The notes below the pieces were generated by a model, which saw only the letters and a list, made by a program, of their open reading frames with translations, had not been told where the DNA came from and made no database searches. 64,000 bases of DNA, from positions 1 through 64,000 of the forward strand of contig JBAMJV010003128.1 of assembly GCA_037951105.1 (NCBI GenBank), in the 5' to 3' direction. This document shows, piece after piece, positions 11,336 through 23,973 of the stretch. The stretch's first letter is position 1. The number at the start of each line of letters is the position of its first letter. The translations under genes and the position numbers were made by a program. Source of the stretch: Echinarachnius parma (lineage: Eukaryota; Echinodermata; Echinoidea; Clypeasteroida; Echinarachniidae).

Positions 11336-12554
11336 ACTTAGACCAACAAAATCAGTCTGTATTCTGAAAGTTTGGTCCACTGAGAATGTGTCTTGTTTCA
11401 TCATCATCTTATACTATCTTGTTCCCTCGCCAATATAGACTGAACTACACTCAACCAAAAAAGTAAGCCCCTCCTAGCATTTTTGATATCTCAAAAAGTA
11501 TTTTTCCGATTTTGATCTCGCAAACCTTAATGGATGCGCAATTTTCTTACGCACAATATGGATGGTAAATGGTTGCCATATAATTACGTTTGTATCATTA
11601 CAAAATGTATTTCCCGATACAAAGTGCAAACAAAAGTAGCACTTTAATTATAATATGTCATATTGAGTACATTTTGTATAGGGGTAAGCATCGTCATTGA
11701 AAATTACCCGACACAAATATGTTATGTAATTCAGTACTACTGCTGCATTGTTCTTAGTGGAACCATTTTTCAAAAGCACGCATTTTTCTGAAACAATAGG
11801 CCTTTCAATATTAAATTGTTGGGGATAGAGTTTTCTTCTATTTATCAATGATCGTACACATTTCCTTCTACATCAGCATTAAGCTTTTACAATCATGTCA
11901 ATTTATGACTATTCAAATCCATGTTCTTTGTCCCACATGTTTTTCAACATGCAATGGATTTTTTAACTTTCTTACCAATATAAAAAAAAAACATATTATG
12001 CAATCAATCCTATCATATACCAAGTGTACAACGAGGTTATTTACGACTCCGGTTAAATTCCTGGAAAAAAACCTCTACTCAATTCTAGGACATTCAAACT
12101 AAATGTATAATAGCATCTTCTACTATTTACACACTTAGCATATTGGTGCTTTATAGCTTTGAAACTGCCTCCACAAAACAAATTGTCTTTATGTTATTTT
12201 GTCTTGTCCATCAAGCTGTTTCCTTTTAAACTTTAACAAAAAACCCACAGGATATACATGTATTTGAACAGCATTTTCTCAATGAATTAATTACCTTTTA
12301 TCACAGCATAATAATCGGTGCAGTGGATCCACATGGTTAAATAAAACTAAGACCAACTCATAAATCTAAAAGATTTAAAAGCCTTTACAAACATAACAGT
12401 AATGTTAACTGCTATCTGTCATATCATGTGACTCCGGATACTGCCTGGTGGTCTGAAAGAGTTAACAAAAAAAACTATTGCCTTACTCATTAGTATGCTT
12501 GTACTTCCACCAAGACTTATCATATAACCAGTGCACATTTCTGCAGTCTCTGCA

Positions 12555-12577
12555 AGTAAAGATATATAGATAGATAT

Positions 12578-12630
<53 letters not shown>

Positions 12631-12695
12631 GAGATAGATAGATAGATAGATAGATAGATATATAGATAGATAGTTAGATAGAAAGATATAGATAT
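12555..12695 (+). repeat. GATA microsatellite
   Basis: A run of GATA tetranucleotides with a few interruptions (GAGA, GTTA). It marks the right edge of duplication copy 1. The equivalent in copy 2 (17937-18052) is shorter. Confidence 0.95.
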
Positions 12696-12700
12696 ATCAG

Positions 12701-12707
12701 GGGTCAG
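12701..12707 (+). other. 7-bp filler at duplication junction
   Basis: GGGTCAG lies between the end of copy 1 (GATATATCAG) and the start of copy 2 (GTGCGGGG) and is absent at both outer edges. It resembles adjacent sequence (GGGGTC and TCAGG both occur next to it), as expected of templated filler from end-joining or a replication-template switch. Confidence 0.6.
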
Positions 12708-15700
12708 GTGCGGGGTCTAGGTAGTTCAATTTGGTGTTTGCGTGGCGTAGTCTATAATCTAAATGCGGTTTTAATTCTATGCGGGAATGAGGGAGGACAA
12801 CAATATACCCCTGAAAAACAATCATTGTTGACGCACTGCACCTGAACGATATTGAAAAACCATGCATAGTATACCATATAGGCGGTACCGGAAAATGACC
12901 CTCCAGCACATTTAAGTGACCCCATAAGGTATTTTGACAAAAAAACCGACGCTTATTGGTTGACATAAAACTTTAGGGCTAGGCGTCACTTGTTGTGCTG
13001 GAGGGTCCTTTTCCGGTACCGCCTACATAATATACTATGCCTGGTTTTTCAATATAGTTCAAGTGCAGTCCGTCCACAATGCTTGTTTTCCAGGAGACAA
13101 AAGGACCATGTGTGCTGTTTTGTCTTCATTCAGTTTCACGCGGCAATTGTGTGAGGACCATTTGGATTAATCAAACAATTAGTGCAACGGAGTTTAATTC
13201 TTCAAAGTATTGAGAGTTACTTTAAACTAAGCTTTCACATTTACTCTTCTTCATATATTTTAAGGATTAAAAGTATAATGAATTAAATGAAGTCGCTCCC
13301 GATGACGATGCTCAGCTGCCACATAATGCTGCATTGATTCGACCATTTTACAGTGATTCACTAGTTTATAATACCGAGTTAACGATAAAGTATTTACTTT
13401 ACGGAGGACTGCTGCAAAACCTGACACGGTTTTACATCCTACCAGCTTAGATACATTTATGTTGGTAAGTAAACATTAAGAAACGTGATTGAAGGGATCT
13501 AGTAACTTTGTTGACGTACATGGGGCAGGCTCGGCCTGGTCCGGCTGGTTTTCATTCGCCTGTATGTATTGCTCGGTCGAGGCGAACTCAACATGTTAAG
13601 TCCGCTTCGAGTGATCTCTGACTGGCTCTGGTTCGGCAAAGCTTTACCAGCTGTAAACCGGTCTGACCGGGCTGGGTTAGCTCTGTGTTGGGAGGGCTTA
13701 TGAACCCATTAATTAATGATTAATGATCCATTCAATTTCAATACACGTACGTCCATGACATTCCTCTCTATCATGTCTATTCCCAAATTTCATTAAAGGT
13801 TGTTTTTATTTTCATATTTTCTTATTTTTGCTTAACTTTTAGGTATACAATGAACTAATGATCAATACTTTGTATTTCATTTTATACAAATAATCAATGA
13901 TTAATACCTTCAATGTAATTTGTTTCTCCTTATTTCTGTCTTCCTTCTCTTTCTGTCTTTCTTTTTCTTTCTTTCCTTCTTTCTTTCTTATCTTGCTTTC
14001 TTGCTTTCTTCTTTCATTCTAGATGTTTCTCTCTTTCATCTTCTTTCATTTTCTTTTCTCTGTATCATGGAATATTTTGTATAATTAGTCACATTATTTG
14101 CATATCAAGTTCAGTGCCCAGTTTGGGTAGGAGTCTTTTGGTGTCAGTGCAATAATAATTGAATTACATTTTGTTTCGGGGTTGACTGTTAGTAGTATTC
14201 ATATTTGTATTTATTTGTAGATTTTATGTATATAGGCTAGTCATATTTTTTTGTTTTGTAAATTTAAATGTCTTTTATCATGTATGTTTTTATCATGTAC
14301 AGTGTATGTCAGAGCAACTTGCCAAAATGATTTTCCCCTTTTTGTGGGATGGATTAAAATGAAATGAAATGATATGCATAAAGTGATGACTTAATTGCTG
14401 TAATGTATATTTTTCTTATCTGATATGTCCACTGCCATGGGTATTGTGTGCAAATTTTGAGCTAAAAAAAGTAATGGGTTTCCATTTTCAAAATGTCTCC
14501 CTAAATATGGAGATATCTAAGATTGAATTAGAAAGCATCTATAGACGCTTTCAACCGTAGCCAGGCATTCAAGCCAAGGGTATCCGAATTCGGATACTCA
14601 CTCGTCCATAGTATTCTTATTCGGATGCATCATATCCCAATCAGACACTGATTTCTCTGTTTTCACTAAGACTGGTAAATGTTCCCTTTTCTATGGAAAT
14701 ATTATTCTCAAGAATCGTACAGTGAAATTAGTACATGAATCATATACGAATTTAATTGCAAGATTATTGACAGTTATATTTGTCAGAGTTACCAACTCTC
14801 ACGCATTATCTGTTGAAATGGTACCACCTTTTAGCATGACGAAACACAATGTGAGCGTGAGATGTGTATACTAACCCCATAACGGGCCAGATTTGAGAAG
14901 CCATCGGATACAGACCTATTGTATAACCAGTGTTTCAGGGGAAAGTACACGTTTCTGTCGTTTTGGGGTATTTCTTTGGTTTTGTGTAGATATTTTTGGA
15001 CCCTCTCAGCAATGAGACCATTACAGTTTCTTATCCCAGCATATGGCACTTTGGATTTTAAAATGACATAATTATTAGAAGTAAATAATTATAATAATAA
15101 TAATAATTAACATTTGTATAGCCATTTCCAGTTAAAAACTGTTCAACGCGCTGAACAACCTCTCCTGTGTCAACATTACATTTGATACTGGAAAGATACG
15201 ATTTAAATCTTTCTAAGTAGAAAGAAAAGGTTTTTACTACCGGTCAAATCATGGCATGAAGATTTAATAGATTCTACTTCATGTCAAGTTTAAATATCCT
15301 TTCTACGCATGCTCCAGATTGCATATAACTTCGGAAATTCAAAATGCAAAAGCTCCCTACCGTGGGAGGTGGGAGGAGGAAGGGGGACACCCCTTCTTAC
15401 AACGTCCAGCGCTCTCACGCACAGTCTTACTATTACCAGTCATCTAGCTAAAAGTTGGCCACCCTGTATGATCGAAGTCTTATTTTTTTGGAAAAAATGT
15501 AAAGTTGATAGATCACTTGAACAATTTTACTTAGTCAGTTGAATATATGGGGCTTGTTCCAATTTGCATATTAAAAGAGGTTTTTAAATAGTTGGTGATG
15601 ATTTCTCTATGTAATCATTGAAAAAACTATTACATGCACAATTTGTGTATATTCATATGTAAGCCAATTGTGTTTTAACGGCTCTTGTTGAATGATAGCA

Positions 15701-17942
15701 TGCTTTTTACACAGTCGCTTGTATTTTGTTGTATACTTTCCGAGCATTATGAATTTAGAATTATTAGCTTGAATTTTATGGTGCAGGTACTAACATTCAG
15801 TTTGACCAAAACTGTACTCTCCCTTTAACCCTGTAAAGGCCGCGCTATTTGATATCTTTCTACGGCCGGGGGGGGGGGGGGGGGGGCATAATGGCCGATC
15901 GCGGTGATAATTTGCACGCATGTCAATTGAAGTGTATAGAATACTATGATGATTTAAATGTTGTGAACAATTCACTTATTTGCATATTAATGGTAATTTA
16001 TGCAAAACTGTCATACAATTCATATTTTTACCCAAATGTCATTTATTCTTCATATTTAAACATTGTTTTTCTCTACAAATATTCTTCAGACCATTCGGAG
16101 TAATTATGCAACAACATTCGGAAGGGCCAAGTTATTCCTTATGTTTTCAATTGATTTGATAATTTCCTATGTATTTCTTTGCTTTTAATCTGATGATTTG
16201 TATTGTTTTTGTTGCTTTATTTTATTTTTTAACATAAGTCAAATATTTTGACCACCAGAACAAACATCTGAAATGTAAACAAGACCAAATACCCAATGTA
16301 TTATCTCCTTTTAGGAAAACTGATATTTCCATAATTATGTTTTGTACACGAAACACTAAAATGAGCTATTTTCGGGCTGACATGCAAAGACAACAAGTCA
16401 TGTGACTTTGGAACGGTAGATCCGATTGTCAAAACAGAATGTGTAAACAGGACCACTCTCGGTTTTCCACTAATCTTGGATATAGCGGAAAAAACGCTAT
16501 TCCTGAACCCCTTCCTATTATGAGTCATGACGTCATACTTAGCTATGCGTGTTGTGTCAATGGGGGAATTCACTCTACTATTACAATTGATTTCATGTAA
16601 ATAATTTTAACCAATGTTCTGGATAGGTCATCCTAAAATTTCATTCGTACCATCAATGATAATTGATCTTCAGATTTGCACTTTTTCTCAATGATCTATC
16701 CAGAACATTTTAACTTAGACCAACAAAATCAGTCTGTATTCTGAAAGTTTGGTCCACTGAGAATGTGTCTTGTTTCATCATCATCTTATACTATCTTGTT
16801 CCCTCGCCAATATAGACTGAACTACACTCAACCAAAAAAGTAAGCCCCTCCTAGCATTTTTGATATCTCAAAAAGTATTTTTCCGATTTTGATCTCGCAA
16901 ACCTTAATGGATGCGCAATTTTCTTACGCACAATATGGATGGTAAATGGTTGCCATATAATTACGTTTGTATCATTACAAAATGTATTTCCCGATACAAA
17001 GTGCAAACAAAAGTAGCACTTTAATTATAATATGTCATATTGAGTACATTTTGTATAGGGGTAAGCATCGTCATTGAAAATTACCCGACACAAATATGTT
17101 ATGTAATTCAGTACTACTGCTGCATTGTTCTTAGTGGAACCATTTTTCAAAAGCACGCATTTTTCTGAAACAATAGGCCTTTCAATATTAAATTGTTGGG
17201 GATAGAGTTTTCTTCTATTTATCAATGATCGTACACATTTCCTTCTACATCAGCATTAAGCTTTTACAATCATGTCAATTTATGACTATTCAAATCCATG
17301 TTCTTTGTCCCACATGTTTTTCAACATGCAATGGATTTTTTAACTTTCTTACCAATATAAAAAAAAAACATATTATGCAATCAATCCTATCATATACCAA
17401 GTGTACAACGAGGTTATTTACGACTCCGGTTAAATTCCTGGAAAAAAACCTCTACTCAATTCTAGGACATTCAAACTAAATGTATAATAGCATCTTCTAC
17501 TATTTACACACTTAGCATATTGGTGCTTTATAGCTTTGAAACTGCCTCCACAAAACAAATTGTCTTTATGTTATTTTGTCTTGTCCATCAAGCTGTTTCC
17601 TTTTAAACTTTAACAAAAAACCCACAGGATATACATGTATTTGAATAGCATTTTCTCAATGAATTAATTACCTTTTATCACAGCATAATAATCGGTGCAG
17701 TGGATCCTCATGGTTAAATAAAACTAAGACCAACTCATAAATCTAAAAGATTTAAAAGCCTTTACAAACATAACAGTAATGTTAACTGCTATCTGTCATA
17801 TCATGTGACTCCGGATACTGCCTGGTGGTCTGAAAGAGTTAACAAAAAATACTATTGCCTTACTCATTAGTATGCTTGTACTTCCACCAAGACTTATCAT
17901 ATAACCAGTGCACATTTCTGCAGTCTCTGCAAGTAAAGATAT

Positions 17943-17991
<49 letters not shown>

Positions 17992-18061
17992 GAGATAGAT
18001 AGATAGATAGATAGATAGTTATATAGATAGATAGTTAGATAGAAAGATATAGATATATCAG
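12708..18061 (+). repeat. 5.37-kb tandem duplication, copy 2
   Basis: Second copy of 7328-12700, in direct orientation. Differences I can see include A/G near 8243 versus 13623, C/T near 8476 versus 13856, a 3-bp shorter poly-G near 15870 and a shorter GATA array. It contains no gene. Either it is a very recent segmental duplication or it is two haplotypes joined in the assembly. Confidence 0.93.
17937..18052 (+). repeat. GATA microsatellite, copy 2
   Basis: Shorter counterpart of the array at 12555-12695, ending with the same variant GTTAGATAGAAAGATATAG. Confidence 0.95.
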
Positions 18062-18079
18062 TTTTTATTGAACACATAA

Positions 18080-18631
18080 TACAGGGTGGCCCAACAAAAA
18101 CGGCACGGGGCACTTCCCAAAAGAAAGTAACAAAATGATTATGTCCACAGGATAAAGTGTCTTTTCCAATGAAAAATGATACTAAGAACAGTAATTTTGG
18201 TCGTGTAGTTTTTGTTTTAGGGCGCTCTGAGCAACACCATGTCAGGTTCCTTTTTTTGTCAATTTTTACCAAGTCAGTGCCTGATAAATAATGAGACTTA
18301 CTGCCCGACAAACCATTGAACACGCGAGTATTCCGCACGCTATTGTTAGCGTGCATTCAGCTGTATGCCGAGCGGTGCCGAGATAATGGGCATACTTGAT
18401 CAATAGTATGACGGGCATTAAGTCTCATCTATCAGGAACTGGCTTGGTAAAAATTGAAACAAATAGGAACCTGGTCTCACTCAAAGCGCCCTAAAACAAG
18501 AACTACACGTCCAAAATTACTTTTCTTGGTATCGTTGTTCATTGGAAAGGACTCCATACCCGATAGACATGTTCATGTTTTTACTTTATTGTGGGAAGTA
18601 CCCCGTTCCCTTTTTTGGAGGCAACCCTGTA
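18080..18631. mobile_element. TA-flanked foldback element (Tc1/mariner-type MITE)
   Basis: The outer ends read TACAGGGTGGCC and, on the other strand, TACAGGGTTGCC. Each begins at a TA, consistent with a TA target duplication. The arms are about 250 bp and inverted: translated arms on opposite strands both give RPKTxTTRPKLLFLVS-like text, showing that they are copies. The central loop is 18356-18400. A 186-residue minus-strand open frame here covers one arm and the flanking GATA array and is not credible as a gene. TA targets are typical of Tc1/mariner. Confidence 0.8.
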
Positions 18632-18894
18632 TAAACAAGACTGTAGTCCGATTACTAAAGTGCCTTGCATACAAAACAAATATATAAACATTCATGAACA
18701 AATATTTTCAACACAATACAAATATTACTTAACATCAAAATACAAACAAATTATATATTTTTATAAATGCATTTGGCAAGATAAGCACTAACATGGTAGC
18801 CTAAAAATGTGATTATTTTAATATAAGCATATCCTCATTTAATTTTGATTTTAATCTAACACTAATAATATACCAATTTCCTAATTCGTCAGAG

Positions 18895-19165
18895 CATTAA
18901 TAATAATAATAATATTTGCGATTTATAAAGCGCCTAATATGATTGATAATCATCTCAAAGCGCTTTACATTATTATTACCCCGGTCATCGGACACACACT
19001 CACAATCAATCCGCACATGACGCCCCTTTCTGCTCCCTTGGGAACAATGCATTATGGCAGCCATATGGCGCAGTTGACGGTATACAAGTACAATTGCATA
19101 CACGTCCCACTCCTACCGGGTCCCCATACATACACCTGAAAGCGCGCCCTCTACCGATTTTGCCA
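18895..19165 (-). repeat. SINE-like repeat with ATT tail
   Basis: On the minus strand it runs GTAAAGCGCTTTGAGATGA, then AGGCGCTTTATAAATCGC, and ends in an (ATT)n tail. This GCGCTTTGAGA plus GCGCTTTATAAAT signature is a common marine-invertebrate SINE 3' region. Related tails are near 50795-50990 and 9705-9790. Confidence 0.5.
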
Positions 19166-19611
19166 CACCACGTCACCAGGTCCACATTATTATAAAGAGA
19201 ACCAACAAACTTTGAAAAAAACAAGATCTCAGTCACTCATTAACTCTTAATTTAGGACACAGGATTACTAAAATCTTGTAAGATAGGAAAAAGGAGTCAT
19301 AAGGCATATATGCCAGACCAATCCAAGAGAAAACGTTAATTTAAGTTAGCTATAGTGGCATACAAAGATATAATTATTATTATAATATGACGCTATGGTG
19401 GCATAAACAAACCTAACCCCATAGAATGACGCTAAGAGCATGACAATTATTTAATTAAAGGATATCAATTCCCACTATTTATTTTGTATATATTCCTGAC
19501 ACAAATTAAGTTTATCATACTCAATAACGAGTAGATCTAACAATCAAATTTAATATCAAAAAGGAAGCAATACAAAGTATCTTCAATTAAGAGTAATTAA
19601 ACAAGTCTTAA

Positions 19612-20155
19612 AGTGATACCTGTAAAGTGTCAGATATTGCACAAAATGACATTTGAGACTTTAATCCTACATCAATATCATTGTAAAATACAATTCAAAT
19701 ATTTGTGAAAGTTTGAAAGAAAACGAACAATGTTTACCTAGTGAAAAAAACGAATATTGAGTTCATATTTTATCACCTAATACTGATGGCCTGTCATGGA
19801 TTTGTAGCAGTCAAATTCAGCCATTGACGATATCCGCACTCGTGTATGTTACAGACTGTACAGAATTCATGGAATTTGCGCACGGTGGATCAAAGTTCAG
19901 TAGCGCCTGGAATGTTTCTCACGCGTGCTGGCTCGGACGTTCTCAGCTAAGACAAATGTACTTTTTTTTCAAATGCGTTGATCAACGCTTTTCAAATAAT
20001 GATTTTCAATGATAATTATCTTCATACTAAAGGAACATTTGAAAAAATCCAACCCTTTTTTATTCTTCTCTTACCATAAGCTAAACAACACGGTAGAAGA
20101 GAAACGAGGAAGCTCCAAGTAATTTTTGTGGATTTGGACACTTTACCGATATGAC
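19612..20155 (+). mobile_element. Family G MITE, copy 1
   Basis: Terminal inverted repeats: TTAAAGTGATACCTGTAAAG on the left is mirrored by CTTTACCGATATGACTTTAA on the right. The roughly 540-bp interior aligns throughout with 54583-55128 in the same orientation. Small open frames inside are shared by chance of homology and have no known motif. The TTAA ends suggest a TTAA target. Confidence 0.75.
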
Positions 20156-20342
20156 TTTAATTTAAAGGATGATAAAAGTGTGACCATTTTCCTTCAATAT
20201 CGTACCAATCTAAAGAGTGTTCATATTACAGCAAAAAAAAAGAGGAACATTCTGCATTTATGCTCAAAAGACCTATAAATTGTCTATGTTCAAACAGCAT
20301 TATAATAAAAATTCCAATGCTTGTGCATCAATAATATAATGT
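20156..20342. other. No recognisable feature
   Basis: Short AT-rich gap between the family G MITE and the Gypsy fragment. Nothing supported. Confidence 0.3.
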
Positions 20343-20864
20343 TCAAATGCTCCACTGCAAGATTATAGTGATTTGTATGCACATCAAGGTTGTGACCATA
20401 CAAGGCCATTTCAACCCCTGTGAAACCACATAAGGAGAGCAATTCGGCTTCTCACTAGTCCAGTGCAACCTGCACTCCTCATCCATGGATTTCTTGGGCA
20501 CATCCTGACAGTCCCAAGACCACAGTGACAACTTCTTCCCATGACTCTCATCCAAGGAATCAGTCACCTTGACATGCTCGATGAATTCCTCTTCGTGCAT
20601 GGATGGAATCTCTGTCACAGCAACATCACTTTCAACATCCATTCTCTCCTGAACCTCTTCATCACTCACTTCACCATCATGAACTCTTATCAACGATTCA
20701 TGCACAATCCTCATGACCTTCTCCCTCTGTGACACTGAAAGAACCACACATCTGTGTCCTACACCAACCCTAGGATCATTCTCATCTCTTTCTTTACACA
20801 TACAACGACCCTTTAACACAAACATGTCCTCAGATTTTTCAACTATACCTACTTCACTCAGCAC
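20343..20864 (-). pseudogene. Gypsy LTR retrotransposon, pol linker fragment
   Basis: The 173-residue frame includes HRCVVLSVSQREKVMRIVHE, which resembles the 'VVP..LR..VM.LAH(D/E)S' zinc-finger-like linker found between protease and reverse transcriptase in some invertebrate Gypsy polyproteins. It lies just downstream (minus strand) of the protease remnant, in the expected order. The reverse transcriptase and integrase are absent from the window. The last part of the frame (WSWDCQDVPKKSMDEECRL) looks unrelated. Moderate confidence as Gypsy; certainly not intact. Confidence 0.55.
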
Positions 20865-21280
20865 TGGTTGCGACGATGGATCATCCTGCTGGCTTCACAC
20901 AAAAAATATGATCACCAACCTTCAAACCCTTGAGCGGTTTGTCCTTGGCCTCATGAGATCGCGTCTCAACTGCCATCACCGGTGAATCATCTCGTTGTGT
21001 ACCCGGAAAACCATCCGCCTGATCACCATGATCGAGAACATTCTCAACAACCTCACTAACCGCTGTGCATCCATGTCAAATCCGGATCATTGGACCCGCG
21101 CGCCCCCGTTATATTGCCTATAACCACATCACACACATAATTGGGCATACACAGGGCTTAAATCTCACCTACATAGAATGGCGAATCTACCAACACCCTT
21201 GCTACGGAGAACTGTCTCACGGTACCATCAATTAGTACCACCGACTGCTGCGCCCCTGTCAACTGATCATCATTAACTAA
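20865..21280 (-). pseudogene. Gypsy protease C-terminal part, stop-interrupted
   Basis: Minus-strand translation contains LIDGTVRQFSVARVLVD, then YVCDVVIGNITGARGSNDPD, which fits the C-terminal half of Gypsy retropepsins (…LIDGT…PVARV…YDLIIGNIPGAR). It has at least one in-frame stop directly after the DTG-containing frame and another after YVGEI. Further on, AVETRS..AKDKPLKGLKV follows, as in such polyproteins. It is clearly a dead copy. Confidence 0.65.
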
Positions 21281-21661
21281 TCATGCTTTGACTATACACG
21301 TACTACACCCTGTATCCCTCAACACTGATACTGCTCGGTTCCCCTCGATAAGTCCAACTGAAACTACCGGCATGAGCTTCATCACTGCCCCTGTCTGATC
21401 ATAGGGCCTAGGCCATTCAACAGACCGTACAACTGTGCTAGAATCGTCTAAATCTACTTGTGGTAAGCAAATACCAGCTTGCCCAATCTGCAATGACTCA
21501 ACATGTGGTGGCCTATCATTGGATCTCAATGGACCAGCAGATCCTGTCTCATCACCACCTCTAACATCTACCTGGACGCTGTCACCCTGTTCATTTGGAG
21601 TGGGTGAATCAACTCCCTCTAAATCCATCAGTCCTTGCGCTGAATGTACCTTCTCAAGCAA
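21281..21661 (-). pseudogene. Gypsy retropepsin N-terminal part (DTG motif)
   Basis: A 126-residue frame ends with VLRDTGCSTCIVKA, the catalytic aspartate motif (DTG) of a retroviral-type aspartic protease that cleaves Gag-Pol. The acidic, Gly/Ser-rich N-terminal part looks like a gag-protease linker. The catalytic motif is intact, but the frame ends at a stop immediately after it, with the rest of the domain continuing beyond (20865-21280). Upstream on the minus strand the element is interrupted by a foldback before the gag start. Confidence 0.7.
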
Positions 21662-21899
21662 ATGGCAATCCCTTTTAAATTAATTACCTGAGCGAAGAAA
21701 TATCACAAAATAGCCAAATATACATGTACGGAAAGCTTATACCAACCAGAACACAAATGATCTGCTCTTAAAGCTTGAAATATCAATGAAACACGATAAG
21801 AAGCGTTTTTCCAAGACCCTTCTCAGAACTTATATTCTTGGCTAGAAACGGGAATTACCGAGTACGTGATAATGACGTCATGCGTGCAGCCTCGAGCCC

Positions 21900-23785
21900 C
21901 TCGCCTAGCGTGAGACGTATACAACTGTTTGTTAAACCCCTCACAAGAAGTTCCGCAATTCAAGTTTGAGCGTTCATATCTCTCAAATTACTTTATTACC
22001 TTTCGTGAGTTTGATATCATTCGAATGCTTGTATTCCCCACTTTAAACTGATATGACATTTGCTATGAATATTTTATCATGGAATGCGCATGACACCCGA
22101 ATATGGGGCAAAGTCAAAAGTGAAATGTTGCAAAATGCATTGATATTGTCAACAGTGTACCCTCCTTTTGTTGTGAGAATAAAGTGTTATGAATGATGTT
22201 CAGTCGGGCATGCGTGAATGTCATTGGCATTTTATCATCTTTTTGGAGGATGAAATGTGCCTTTATGTTTTGAGGTGGTGCAATAACGTTTGTGTATGTT
22301 GTTAGGAAGATGTAATGTGTTTTATTGACTGATTGAAAAATTATCATTATGTTTGACTTTTACACAGATTATTGCAACTTTTCCAACTTTACACAAAATC
22401 CACCACTATTACAGTTCAAACGTCACTTTTCATTGTCCAAACAACATAATAAGTATACATGTCTACTTCAAAATAATTCCCAGGGGCGGATCTAGCGTTT
22501 TGCTAAGGGGGGTTTGACCCAATGACGATGCGGAGCATCGTCCACGAGCCGCGATTTTTGTTGCTATTTTAAACCCCCGTAAGTGATGTCTTTTTTGCTA
22601 AGGGGGGGTTTGACCCAATGACGATGCGGAGCATCGTCCACGAGCCGCGAAGCGGCGATTTTTTTTTGCTATTTTAAACCCCCGTAAGTGATGTTTTCCA
22701 CATCACATTTTCACTTGGCAGCCCAAGGGGGGGGGGGGGGGGGGGGGTTAGGGGGTTTAAATCCGCCACTGATTCCATCCTCCAAGGTAATTATAATACA
22801 TTATGCCTGAGCGCCTCAACATCATTCAACACTCAATCATATCGACAATATTAATGCATTTTGGAAGATTTTACTTTTGACTTTGTAATGCACATTCCAT
22901 GATAACATATTCCTAACAAATGTCATAGCACTGTCAAAAGGCGAAACTAAGCTTTCCAATGGTACCAAATTTATGAACAGTAATAAAGTAATAGGAGAGA
23001 TATGAACGCTAAAACTTGAATCGCGGAACTTTTTGCGAAATTCTGTGTACAAATGAAACATAATTATAATTTCTCAATTAGTCAATGAAACACAACAAAT
23101 ATTACTTACAACATACAAAAACTTGCTTGCACCACCTCAACATCATAAAGGCACATTTCATCCTCCCAAAAAGTGAACACCATCGACATTCACGCATGAC
23201 CGACTGAACATCATTCCGAACACTTTATTCTCACAGCAAAAGGAGGGTACACTGTTAATATCAATGCCTTTTGCAACATTTAAATTTTGACTTTGCCTCA
23301 TATTCGGGTGAAATGCACATTCCATGATAAAATATTCATAGCAAATGGCATATAATTGTGAAGGGGAAAATACAAGCGTTTGGGTCGCCGGTGAAAACAG
23401 GGGTGAACGCGTGCTCAAATCTGACGGTGAGCGTGTGGCCGATATTGCCGCATGCGCAGTGCATGAAAATGACGTCATCTCGGCGAGGCGAGGGCACAAT
23501 AACCGAAAACGAAAGCACACTAATATCAATGCCTTTTGCAACATTAACATTTTGACTTTGCCTCATATTCGGGTGAAATGCACATTCCATGATAACATAT
23601 TCATAGCAAATGTCATATCATTGTGAAGGGGAAAATACAAGCTTTTTGAATGATAACAAATTTATGAACGGTAATAAAGTAATAGGGTAGATATGAACGC
23701 TCAAACTTTGTATTGCGAAAATTTTTGTGAGGGGTTTATAATCCAGACTTCACACGACTCGGATTTACGCTAGCTGATGAAAGTG
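21900..23785. mobile_element. Large foldback element inside the Gypsy copy
   Basis: The left arm (AAACCCCTCACAAG, then GTTTGAGCGTTCATATCTC) is mirrored at the right (GATATGAACGCTCAAAC, then TTTGTGAGGGGTTTATAA). Inside, a module reading CAATGCCTTTTGCAACATT, CCTCATATTCGGGTGAAATG and CATTCCATGATAA occurs at about 23257-23380 and 23522-23640, diverged at 22846-22960 and inverted at 21990-22150. The exact outer ends are uncertain, and no target duplication was identified. It separates the gag from the protease of the Gypsy relic. Confidence 0.65.
22487..22775 (+). repeat. G-rich repeat with internal tandem duplication
   Basis: Starts AGGGGCGGATCTAGC and ends AAATCCGCCACTG, an inverted-terminus signature. 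Inside, about 110 bp (TTGACCCAATGACGATGCGG, then CATCGTCCACGAGCCGCGA) is repeated twice, followed by a run of about 22 G. The 'GGGGCGGAT … ATCCGCCACTG' frame is shared by many marine invertebrate SINE/MITE-like repeats. It is nested in the foldback. Confidence 0.65.
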
Positions 23786-23973
23786 GAATACAAATTACTC
23801 GAAAACAGCTAATTATACATGTATTTTAATACTGCGTATTAAGCATATTCTAATGTTGCGGCCAGGAGCAGATGTAAATTCGCTTACATCTGCTTCAGAA
23901 ACAATTTTCTTCTGTCCTTTTTATTATCAACCACACCCTGGCTGCTGATGACGAGTGTGGAACAACTAACCTG

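Larger units (their letters stand above)
7328..12700 (+). repeat. 5.37-kb tandem duplication, copy 1
   Basis: From GTGCGGGGTCTAGG (7328) to GATATATCAG (12700) the sequence repeats almost base for base at 12708-18061, with an offset of 5380 that drops to about 5377 after a poly-G length change. By eye I found about ten single-base differences plus microsatellite length changes. Contents are a family E foldback, a CT-rich tract, a retrotransposon-like 3' tail, family C and A fragments, a small hairpin and a GATA array. No gene is visible. Confidence 0.93.

Noticed and set aside
7328..18061. Paired identical frames in the two 5.4-kb copies as conserved genes
   Set aside because: Identity reflects the recent duplication, not selection. 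The frames are short and motif-free, and several lie in MITE or poly-G sequence.
17796..18356. A 186-residue minus-strand frame
   Set aside because: It covers one arm of a foldback and a GATA microsatellite (SIYLSIYLSI). The other arm gives the mirrored peptide, so it is repeat DNA.
23345..23626. Short overlapping plus-strand frames near 23.4 kb
   Set aside because: They lie in the repeated module of the foldback, lack motifs and occur in more than one frame at similar length.
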